This document shows positions 11,834 to 20,781 of a stretch of DNA of 24,588 nt, in pieces. How positions within the stretch are numbered: the first letter of the stretch is position 1; every line of letters begins with the position of its first letter. Both the position numbers and the translations under genes were made by a program. Where the stretch lies: the NCBI GenBank assembly GCA_016098155.1, contig JAAAJB010000536.1:1-24588 (forward strand), read 5' to 3'. This DNA comes from Actinomortierella ambigua (lineage: Eukaryota; Mortierellomycota; Mortierellomycetes; Mortierellales; Mortierellaceae). The notes beneath the pieces were generated by a model that worked only from the letters and a program-made list of their open reading frames with translations, searched no databases and was not told the DNA's origin.

Positions 11834-12790
11834 GATCAGCAATGTGTGTGAAAGGTAATGTGTTGGGAAGACGAAAGTTGGCTGAAGGCGAAGGTGACTG
11901 ATGCAAGGTCGCGACGAATGAAAGGGGAAGACATTCAATGCCTCGAATAAATCCCCCGGTCTGGTCTCCCAACCACATAAGGTGGCTTGCGCTCAGCGAA
12001 TTCGAACAGCCGCCACCTTTCAGTGCACTTGGAAAAAGAGGGTCAGCGCGTGTTCCTGGCCCACACTCCCACTCGCGACTTTTTAAGGCTGCTGGAGAAG
12101 GTGGCCCACCTCCAACAACCAAGCGCCTTATTGCCATCGAAATCTTGCTCCTCAATGGTACTGAAGCGTTCTGCAAGGTCCTCCATATAGTCCCGTATCA
12201 TCCCTCTCCATGTACGTAGTCAAAGCTGGGCGTCTGCCTTGGATACTGACACATCTGAACAAGACCTGAACATCTATCAACAAGCTTCATCTCGAAGGAG
12301 ACTTGGTCACCACTATTGGTTTCAAGTATATCGTCATCGAGTATAGCTCCATCAGTGCGTGAGATGAAGCCTTGACCGAAAACCGCCTCAGGCACATAAA
12401 AGGGCCTCGAAGTGGTCGCCTGAAAGAGATGTTGTGAACAGAAGCCTGTTGCATTGGTATCGAATCATCAGACCTTTGTCGGATCTTTGCAGGAAGCATG
12501 CGCTTTTGTGGAGAGAGAGTGTGTGTGAGAGTGACACGGGAACCCGCCCTCGCCAACGGAAACACAAACTTATCGAAAGCAAACAAATACCTCCCTCGAT
12601 TCCTGTCCTTCTTTTTTTCCTGTCTTTCTTTCTTCGCCTTTCCCTTTTTATTTCCTCTCCATCTCTCTCTCCTCTTTGCCTTTCTTCATCGCCATCTCTT
12701 CTCCCCCGAGCAAAAGTGCTGCTGGGACGCACTCCCTTTATACTACCTCCTCCAACATCAAACGTTGTTGTTTCCACCCTCCAAAGAAAA
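11834..12790. other. Divergent region between PAF1 and the MINPP1-type gene
   Basis: The two flanking genes point away from each other. The middle (about 12043-12420) holds a broken coding relic described separately. The right part (about 12600-12770) is a long C/T-rich stretch typical of fungal promoters, and a TTTATACTA element near 12738 could be a TATA-like box. No strong TATA box was seen for PAF1. Confidence 0.55.
12043..12420 (-). pseudogene. Broken coding relic of unknown family
   Basis: On the minus strand, two adjacent frames read like real protein although neither has a proper start. The first (about 12415-12198) includes FYVPEAVFGQGFISRTDG, ILDDDILETNSGD and a Cys-containing segment, and stops after YVHGEG. 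A one-base shift continues into a second frame with IRDYMEDLAERFSTIEEQD that stops at 12043-12045. Balanced composition and the immediate continuation across a single frameshift suggest a decayed gene or gene fragment. I do not recognise the family. It lies 210 bp upstream of PAF1 and overlaps its promoter region. A chance open frame is possible. Confidence 0.45.
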
Positions 12791-15700
12791 ATGCACCAAA
12801 CACCCAACAACAGCAATTGGTGGCGCAAGTGGACACATCCTCTCCTCGTCCTCACTGTTGCGTCATCCTTGTCTCTCCTTCACCCACACTCACTGACAAC
12901 GGTACACGGAGCTGTCATCCCACAGCAGCTTGTGCCTGAGCAATCTCGATTCTCTGTACCCTATCCGCCGCGTCATCCACCTCTGCAACCACCATCTTTG
13001 GAAGGAGAAGCTCAACTTCAGGACAAGAAATGTCATGGGAAGAAGAAGAAGAAGAAAAAGGAGCAAAGCGAGGCAGCCAGGGCTTGGATTCGTCGACACT
13101 TGGCAACAAAGTCGCCCTACCCTCATGCCGATAAGCCAAACATGCAGCTGAGCGATGTGCCCGAAGGTTACGAGCTAGCACAAGTGCAAATGGTAAAAAA
13201 AAGAAAGGAGGGGGGGGTCAGAAAGTGTGGCGAGAGGAGGGAGGAGGGCGTGAAGGAGGAGGGAGAAGAGATACCCAATGGCACAGCTGGTATGAAATTG
13301 TCAGGGACAAAAAAAATCAGGAAGAGTACGAAGGATTTGAGCGGAGAAAGCCACGTTCTGGCTTCATCTGGAGTGAGTGGGCACTAACCACTCAATCATT
13401 CCTCCTTTCCCCGCTTAAACACACACACACGCACTCGCCCCTTTTCGTAGATTTGTCGCCACGGTACGCCACCCACCTACGCCCACTTCAGCCACGTTTT
13501 TGAAGAGCTTCAGGGAGTCGACGGAGCACCTCTTACTTGAATATATTCTGGTGTTGATATTGTTAATTTGTCTTGGATGCTAAAATAGGTACGCGGTTTC
13601 CCAGCAGATCCGTCTCAGCGGCGATGACTGACCTATCACAAAAGCTCCAAGAGACACACATCTCTGGATTTGAATGGATTCGACACTGGGTATGCAAACG
13701 AATGTTGGACCTCCTGGAAAACTAGAACTGCACCCTCGAGACCACCAACTTGCATTGTCTTCAACTCCTCTCCTCTCTCCTCCTCTCTATTTCTTCCTTT
13801 TCCTAGTCAGCATCAGAGAACTACCCTCTAGAGAAAGGCAATCTTCTGTCATCAAGGGGAGATGTCGATGTGTACATGATTGGACGACGACTCGCTACAC
13901 GGTACAGTCAATTCTTGGACAAATACCCGTACGATGCCAGTCGGTACGACATCCGGGGCTCGGCAGTTCCTCGTTGCACTCAGTCCGCCCATGGATTTGC
14001 CACGGGATTGTTCGAGGGACGATATACAAAGGATCCACGAGACCCGACAATGTACCAGGATACCATGGCGGATATGGTTGAGGCAGCAGAGGCATTGGGA
14101 ACAATCGGTGGACGAGTCGACGACCAGAATGCAAGCAAGAAACGCCGTCCAGCTTTGGCCTTCCCGCCTATTCAGCCGGTTCACATTTACACCATCCCAA
14201 AGGTGAGACAAATATACTCAATATACAAGAAGCATGCTGAGTTGGGACCATTCGACCAGAATCATCAAGAATCCATCGATGCTAAAAATCTAACTCAACG
14301 TGGATGCATAATCTTTTTGTTTTTCAAGGGACTGGACAAAGAATTGGCTGTCAAGTACTCTTGCCCCAAGTGGTTATCTGTCGTTGCCAAACATCCATTG
14401 GTCAGCCAGCACGAAGACATGTACATCCAGGACCATATACAACCCATCGCAGATCGGCTGACCCAGCTCTTCTTCCCCAAAGGCCCCAACAACGGCAACC
14501 ATGGCAGCAGCAGCGATGACTACGTTGATGATGATAATGATGGAAGCATTCGCCAGCGCATGGCTATCACCGTTGAGGATGTCCAGCTCATTTACCAGAT
14601 GTGTGGCTATGAGATGGCGTTTTACGACGATCACGAAACCTGGTGCCAGCTTCTTTGGAGACCCAGCCAACCTTCTAGCCGTCCACATCGCTCGGTTGGA
14701 ACAGAAACAGAAGGGGGGTCGATGAGCGACGATCGCAATACTGATGGTGGTGACAGTGATGACAGTGATCACGAAGACGAGGGAGAAGAAGAAGGTTGGA
14801 CCATGGCCGACCCCATCGACGCAGAATCCAAGGGCCACCGCCGCCGCCGCCGCCATGATGACCGGGACTACCTCGGTCGCGACTTTCTGCACCTCGAGTA
14901 CCTGTCCGACCTTGGCGATTACTACAGCTACGGGCCCGGCGTGCCCTTCAACCAACATCTCGCCCGTCCTCTGTCCCGCGCCCTGATCGACTCTGTCGAG
15001 AAGATCCTGGCTGCCGAATCGAACACGCCATCACCAGCGCGCGCCTCTGAAACACTTGGCCAAAGCACGTTCCCACCGTCGTCATCAACATTGCCATCAC
15101 ACAATTCGACCGTCTCTGGTTTGAAAACTGTGGGGCAGAAGAGGGCTTGGTCTCAAGAGGGCAACGGTGGCTATAGCATGACCAAGAGCGGCCGAGCCGA
15201 TTGGCTCTCTCGTGATCCCGAGGACGAGGACGACAGCGCGCATCACGCGGTCCTCAAGTTTGGACATTCGGAGACGATTATGTTCTGGTCGACCTTTCTT
15301 GTAAGTTTTGTTGTTGGTGGTACTGGTTGTGCATATGTATGTGTGTGTACCTGTGCATGACAGAGAAATAGCCGAAAGCTGACCACATTAATGAGGAGGA
15401 AAGGAGAGAGAGAGAGAGAAACTCGTAAGCTCATCAAAATTGAAATTATTGCTACCCCCTGAAATGCTAGGGACTCTACGGCGAGAAGAAACCACTCCGC
15501 GGCGATCAATCAGGTTTGAAGAAAGGCGATCGTGCGTTCCGCGCAAGCGATTTCTCGCCTTTTGCCGCCAACGTGGTTTTGGAGGTGTACCGTCCACTGG
15601 TGAAGGACCTCCGCGGCGACGACCACGATGACGACAATGACGATGATCACCAAGGTGGTCCTGACAAGGTCTTGGTCAGCAAGCGAAAGCCTAAAGAACG

Positions 15701-16034
15701 CCGCGATGCCCTGGTTCGACTGCTCGTCAACGAAGAGCCACGCGCCATCCCAGGATGTAGCAGTAGTGGCAGCGATGACGGCCATTCAGCGATGGGCGGT
15801 CACGACGTCTCGATGTTCTGCCGCTGGTCCGACTTTCGGGCCATGCTCATCGCCCGTGGCGCCGACCAAGAATTTGAAGGGTGCTGTGGAATAGAGAGGG
15901 ATCCTCCCAATGGTACACAAAGTCGCTCCAGTGCCTGTATTAGCCGTGGTGAGCGTAGTGGCAGCAGTAGTGGTGGTGCCGGGGAAGACGAAGAGCCGTG
16001 CTTGTCGACGGAGCCTCTTCCTCTTGTTGGATGA
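12791..16034 (+). CDS. MINPP1: Secreted multiple inositol polyphosphate phosphatase (MINPP1-type histidine phosphatase)
   Basis: The exons are 12791-13192, 13451-13463, 13589-13689, 13807-14202, 14329-15300 and 15471-16034, giving 815 residues, against 487 in human MINPP1. A signal peptide (hydrophobic core about residues 19-35) follows the chosen ATG. The catalytic motif RHGTRFP is at 137-143, split between a 13-nt microexon and exon 3. The acid/base motif is HSE (617-619), where animal MINPP1 has HAE. Family context: GFEWIRHW, GRRLATRY, SAVPRCTQSAHGFATGLF, and GLYGEKKPL with FAANVVLEVYRPLVKD. Such enzymes remove phosphates from InsP6 and other inositol phosphates. The extra length comes from acidic inserts rich in Asp, Glu and Arg (around 14509-14545 and 14724-14860) and a Ser-rich tail. 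There is no KDEL-like end, so secretion or a vacuolar site is likelier than ER retention. Confidence 0.92.
13451..13463 (+). other. 13-nt microexon carrying the catalytic RHG of MINPP1
   Basis: This exon encodes only I-C-R-H plus the first base of Gly. The upstream acceptor is CGTAG and the downstream donor is the weak GTACGC. Joining it to 13589 yields RHGTRFP, the exact histidine phosphatase signature. Reading on without splicing gives RHGTPPTY and a stop 24 codons later. The motif match makes this placement convincing without transcript data. Confidence 0.85.
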
Positions 16035-16861
16035 GTTTACCCTTTTTGGGGGACCAAAAAAAACGGACGTGACAATATATTTGTAAATTAGGACGTACTT
16101 TTTTTTTGTTGATGAACTCAAAAAATCAGGGGATCAACCTTGGACCTAGCCCTTCAGATTCATCCTTTTACGAAGTAATCACCTCGCCCTGGCCGGTGAA
16201 ACAGACGCTCAGAGAAATAAACACACATACTCGGCCTTCATACGGAGGAGTGACAAAAACCCTTCCTCTCCCCCCTTTCAAGGTAGAAAGTCTGTCCGCT
16301 TGAAGGTTCTCTGCCCACTTTTCTCGTGCGGAAACATGGTGAAGTGCGACGCAACATCGAGAGCGCCTGCAAGAACGAAAATACCCAATACTAGAAACCT
16401 GTAGATAGAGCAACTCTGAGAATTGAGCTTTTTTGTCCAGCCGGACACACTTTGGACCAAACAGGGGGGGCAAGAAGAGGGTGACCAAAACAAGGTTTCC
16501 CTTTCTGGATTGCTCCTCCAATTTCACAATCCAACCAACGCCCAAAAACAGTACTATCAAAGTCCAATTGGATTATTCTACTATATTTGTATTTGGAGCA
16601 CCGGGCTCAAAGACGTTCATAACAAAAGCAGAATTCAAAAATGGAAAACGGCTTGGGTTGAGGCTGATAAGGGATGGGTGGGTGGGTAGGGATAACGAAG
16701 GGGGAGGAGGTGTCAAGGTCAGGCTACCAAGGGGTATGTCAAGTGGAGGCACGTGTGGAGCAACGCTCGAGGGTGGATAAAGTAGCGCAGAGCATCGATC
16801 ATTCATTTTGATATTGTTTTGTTTTTTCACTGTTGGCAAGGGCAAGTGGAAGCGATACCAC
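16035..16861. other. Intergenic region between two convergent genes
   Basis: This stretch holds the 3' ends of the MINPP1-type gene (+) and the LysM gene (-). No conserved protein was recognised on either strand; open frames near 16433-16780 (+) and 16168-16560 (-) lack family motifs. No canonical AATAAA was found for either gene. A G-rich tract occurs near 16670-16710. Confidence 0.55.
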
Positions 16862-17498
16862 TTAGAGAATGTAAGCAGCCGAGAGAATGACACCAGCGGC
16901 AGCAACCAAGAAGGAACCCTTGTTGGCGACGGCAGCGCCAGTAGGGGCATGCGTAGGGGTGATTCCGCGGCTGGCACCAGCTGGCAAGGCGGTAGAGCTT
17001 ACAGAGTTCGTAGCACCAGTAGGAACGGTAACGGCACCAGACTTATTGGGGGGCTGAGTTGGCGCGGGACCACCAGTGACGGTAGGTACGGCGGCTCCTG
17101 ATGTCATGGGAGCACCCGAGGGGGTGATAGGGGGCTGAGATGGGCCGACGGTCGCAACACAGATAGGTGCACCAACATCAAGGTTCATGCAGTTTTCTAG
17201 GAGCCGAAGGTTCATAGCCCTGAGGGTTTCCATGTCGGGAATGTTCCACTTGGCCCTGAATTGGACACAATCGCCATCGGAGGCTATTTATCAAGGCAAC
17301 GGATGAGATTTTCAGGAACATGGATAGAGGACCAGACATTCTTTACCAAGACGCTTTTTGCATAGATCGGATAGAAACGAGTTGCAGCATACGTTGAATA
17401 ATGACGGACTTCTTGCAGCTAGCAACTGGTGTAGGGACGACAGCCATAGCCTGCGATGCAGCCAGGGCGAGGACGGCAACAGAGAGAGTGAACTTCAT
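16862..17498 (-). CDS. Secreted LysM-domain protein with a probable GPI anchor
   Basis: The exons, in transcript order, are 17498-17393 and 17283-16862, giving 175 residues. A clear signal peptide opens the protein (MKFTLSVAVLALAASQAMA). One LysM domain spans about residues 28-78, with QPSDGDCVQFRAKWNIPD followed by NLRLLENCMNLDVGAPICV; cysteines at 28, 41, 67 and 77 fit the two-disulfide fungal LysM pattern. A Pro/Thr/Ser/Gly-rich stalk follows, then a hydrophobic C-terminus (SFLVAAAGVILSAAYIL) with no charged tail, as in GPI signals. LysM domains bind chitin and related N-acetylglucosamine polymers, so a cell-wall or wall-protection role is likely. The 109-nt intron falls inside the LysM domain and its splicing restores the Q-P-S-D-G-D-C motif. 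It could instead be a soluble effector if the tail is not used. Confidence 0.85.
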
Positions 17499-17994
17499 TT
17501 TGAATGATGGTGTGAGATTGTTTTGACAAAAACAAGAGAAAAACGGTGTGGGGTAGAGCGTTGGATGGTGCGAGTAGGGGCGGTGGAAGAGGAGCGGGAT
17601 AGGTGATGGAGAAAAAGAGAAAAGAAGAAGAAACGAACTCCTTTTGTACCTTGCCCATTGTCGAAGGTACGTAAGTTTAGCCAATCCGGTTATTATATGA
17701 TATATTAACAATTTCTGGTCATTTGTCCTCCACCTGCCATATTCGGTGCGGGTCAATATCTTTAACGACGAGAAGCGGATGTTCATTTGTCACATACACA
17801 CTCTCTCTATCTCTCTCTCCCTCAGCGAAACCAGTGGGACATCGAAACCCGTCATTTGCTGAAAGGATCTATCGTTTCTTCTGGCTGGCCTCAGGTGCTT
17901 CTGCAACTCGGATCCTATAACCGAGACGTTTTCGAGAAATAGAAGCAGTCCACTATATCGTCCAGTGAGATAGGACTTTAAGAACTAATTCTAT
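17499..17994. other. Upstream region of the LysM gene and edge of the dead kelch copy
   Basis: The first part is the LysM promoter and a C/T-rich leader on the minus strand. An AT-rich TATA-like patch and an inverted CCAAT lie near 17680-17708. The remainder (about 17800-17994) includes a short CT microsatellite near 17802-17822. No coding region was recognised. Confidence 0.55.
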
Positions 17995-20194
17995 TCAGTT
18001 AAACTGCAATTGAGATCCAGGTCGTTCCTTCGAGAACTCTCCATCTGGAGTGCAGGGGTTATCCTGTGCCATGTGTCCATATACTACTGCATGTGGCTCA
18101 CGAGGTCGTTGCGTGCCCAGCTGAGAAGACGATGACAAAGAGGGAGAAGGCACAATGCATTGTGGTGACGATGGTAACGAAGGAAAGTTGAACGTGGTGC
18201 GTGAAGGTTATGCCTTGCTCGCAGAACCTGCGCCAGAGATAGCAACGGTTGTCTACTCTAACTTGTCAGTAGCGTAGCTATCGTTGAAGTTGGCTCCCCA
18301 TGGCGGATACTAAAGTGTCGCTGACGATGAAACGGAATGCATGGAAGTGTATATGTCACCGTCCTTGCCGTTGCGTCCATCGTCGGCGATCGCTCCATCG
18401 GCATCATAGGTAGAGTCATATCCATACTGAGGTGAGTGGTAGGTCACCGCTTGCGTGGGCGTAGGAGGCATCCGTCTCGCGGCATGCTCCTGGCGATCAT
18501 GTCTCTTGTCTGTTGTGGCACCACGTTGGTCAATCTCAGATGGCGAGTCATTACGATGAGAGTGCTTTGTGCCTTGCCTCTTGCGCTTCCATGCAAGGAA
18601 GCCAATAGTTGCTACCACAATTGCGGCTCCAGCAACTCCGCCTGCAACGGCCCCAATGTTGATCGTAACACCCGAGGTCCCGCCATTCGTTGAGTTGTCG
18701 GTGGGCCCTTGCGAGGATGAGGAGGATGATGAGGGGGATGATGGTCGAACAGATGATGTGGCTGAAGCTGACGGCGTCCCTGCGCCTGGGTTAAGGTATT
18801 CGGCGGATGGTTTGTACTCTTGAACCCATGCATTCAAGGAGATCTGGTATATGAACACGGGCGACGATGGTTTGTCGAAGTCGAGCGTAGTGTTGATACC
18901 AGCTTGGAGTTTGTAGCTACCTGAGGATGGAGAGAAAATTGAAACATCGGAAAGAAGAACTGATTGAGCTTATGCTGGACGTAAAAGGTTTGTTGGGCAT
19001 TTGAAAGACTTGGTTTTCAAAAACTAGGCTTCAACGAGCCTGGGCTTAAAGCTTATTTTTTCTTGCCAAAAGGGTTCTGCTGTTTCTGTCCTCGGTCGGA
19101 GCGGCCGCTTCAACTGCTTTCTTCCCAACAGGAGAAAGTAGTCTCCGGCTGCTGTGCAGGCGACATATGCTAGTTCATCGTTTTAATTGGCAGAGAAAGT
19201 CCAAACACTACCAGATCCAAATTAAAGAGACTTGGACTGTGAATAGATGCCCTGGGACCTTCAACCCTTCCGCCGTAAGAAAGGAACCTTTTACCGTCGT
19301 CATCTACCCAAAACCAAGTGTAAAAATCAGACGGTTACGAGATACAAGAAGACAGTTATTTAAGATGCAAGCATTCAGTGCGATACGGCGACACATTCTG
19401 ATAACTAAGCAATGACCGTCATCGTTGATACTGTTCCCTCCCGTCGTTTATATAGTGTACGGGACTGGAGAAGGGAGTAGCTACTCTGAGGGAGTGTATC
19501 GCAAAAGTAACTGTGTATGCTTAATGTGATTTGACACCTTTTCCATCATAGTCCACTGCTTTGACTTCGTGTGATAAAAGGACGCCCTTCAGCAAACAGC
19601 ATTTTGAAGATGCTCTGACCAGGCTACCTGACAGCCCCGTCCTCCAGGTAAAATTTGAGCATCATCGACTACTGTAGTTGGCAGTGGTACTGACACGGCC
19701 TGGTCTATGACAAAAGAATAAATAGCATGGGTCGGCAGTGCCAGCCAGGTTGAATCCACCGGCAATTAGGTCTGAGCCGTTGGTTTCACATGTTACCGGC
19801 ACCGCACTATACACAGCATCGCTAGACGAGGCATCGGACACGCCCCAGGCATTTGTCCCGAAAAAGAAGCGGTGCGCCCCAAAAGACGTGCCAGGAAATG
19901 ACATGAAGGTCTTTCCAACAAGGGCCGAATTCTGATATTTAAAGGCCTTCTGGCAGCTTGATCCATTTTGGTGGATCTAGAGCAAAGAATTGACCCAAGT
20001 CACCACTGATATCTTGGCATAATGTTGTCGTGCCACCATAGGTGTAAAAGTTGTTCTTATATTTGGTGTATCCAGTATTGGTACCGGGTTCAGGTCCAGG
20101 AGCAGTATGAGATGTCGAGCAGCATGCATTTGCTGAGTCGTGACTACAGTCAAAACAGCTGGTTCGACTAGGAGAAGAAACGTTGATAGTTCAT
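17995..20194 (-). pseudogene. Dead inverted copy of the kelch membrane protein gene
   Basis: The minus strand aligns through its length with the intact gene at 20782-23047. Conserved islands include KYKNNFY, GQFFALD, DQAVSVPLP, AWSE, GHCLVI, DDGKRFLSYGG, AGDYFLL, and the whole membrane-spanning region. Damage is extensive. Stops lie early in the signal peptide, in the first kelch part and after QNAVC, where about 11 codons are deleted. There are frameshifts in exons 1 and 3. All three splice donors are GA instead of GT, and the first acceptor is lost. A CAG-to-TAG change at 18310-18312 is followed by two more in-frame stops before the ancestral stop at 17995-17997. The segment about 18283-18950 is nearly identical to the live gene and leaves an open frame of 182 codons, which should not be read as a separate gene. 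Confidence 0.9.
18283..18950 (-). repeat. Near-identical tract shared with the live kelch gene (gene-conversion candidate)
   Basis: Comparing this stretch, reverse complemented, with about 22085-22752, I counted about 10 differences over some 630 bp within the exon part. Similarity falls sharply at both ends: just inside intron 3 on one side, and just after the CCATGGGGAGCCA sequence in the tail on the other. The flanks diverge to the point of needing gaps. Confidence 0.88.
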
Positions 20195-20781
20195 TGCGCT
20201 ATATCATTAGGCGGTGAGAGGGGGGGCTACACACAGTTGATGCACGAAAGAGTCAGAGAGATGATTGAGGTGACCGAGAAATGGAAGAGCAATGAGATGA
20301 GACGATGTCCAGCATCACATTCCATTTCCTTTTCGGTAAAGAATGATAGAAGAATATCCGAAATTGGACGCAATAACATGAGAGCCCTGTGCTAACACCA
20401 TGCTGGCCAAGGGGACGAGGGCCACTCTGAGACCGGAAATCGCCAGTGTGTAAAGGTCTACAGGCGTCGCCATGGTGTTGCATCCTGGCACCGTAAAGTA
20501 AGAACTACCTTGAACGGTCCGTTGTCTCCACCCCATTCATTCCGTCACTAGGGCCCAGAAAGCAGTTGTGTTGTTTTGCTTTTAGCGTCGGGCTTCGGGC
20601 TTCGGGCTTCGTATATCTGGTTGCACAAATTTACACTGAGCATAACAACAATGGAGTTTCTCGTCCACTAGACACACGCTTCAGAAGCTGAAAAGGAAAT
20701 GGAATGCAATGTGGACATTCATTCTTCCCATCTCGTCACCCTCATCATCTCTTTGCCCTCTTGTGAATCAACTGCTTAGCA
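20195..20781. other. Spacer and promoters between the inverted kelch copies
   Basis: Promoter sequence of both copies lies here; the two are still alignable (about 20205-20334 minus against 20690-20781 plus). The non-duplicated centre contains three tandem CGGGCTT units (20589-20609). A minus-strand frame of 52 codons starting at 20473 begins like a signal peptide, but it has no family match and overlaps the duplicated promoter. Confidence 0.6.
20589..20609. repeat. Three tandem 7-bp CGGGCTT units
   Basis: Three perfect head-to-tail copies of CGGGCTT sit near the centre of the spacer between the inverted arms, about 170 bp upstream of the live kelch gene start. Confidence 0.85.

Larger units (their letters stand above)
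17995..20334 (-). repeat. Left arm of the inverted kelch-gene duplication
   Basis: This arm holds the dead kelch copy and about 140 bp of its promoter. It is inverted relative to 20690-23047. The arms meet head to head around a 355-bp spacer (20335-20689). The promoter-proximal end is marked by a perfect 17-bp inverted match, 20318-20334 against 20690-20706. Identity is patchy: low in the kelch part, about 98% in the middle, low again in the 3' tail. Confidence 0.88.

Noticed and set aside
13463..13540. MINPP1 exon 2 continuing as RHGTPPTYAHF
   Set aside because: It lacks the second arginine of the RHGxRxP signature and runs into TGA. Splicing at 13464 restores RHGTRFP and continues in a family-like sequence.
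14374..14958. 194-codon minus-strand frame opposite the MINPP1-type gene
   Set aside because: It is a shadow of the acidic and repetitive codons in exon 5; hydrophobic Val/Ile/Ala runs arise from reading GAT/GAC repeats backwards.
16433..16780. 115-codon plus-strand frame between MINPP1 and the LysM gene
   Set aside because: No recognisable domain, Gly/Arg-rich low-complexity end, and no promoter or splice context; treated as chance.
18310..18858. 182-codon minus-strand frame as a separate membrane-protein gene
   Set aside because: It is the 3' exon of the dead kelch copy, cut short by a CAG-to-TAG change. Its M is the GTG-to-ATG-like frame edge of an exon, and the upstream exons and donors are destroyed.
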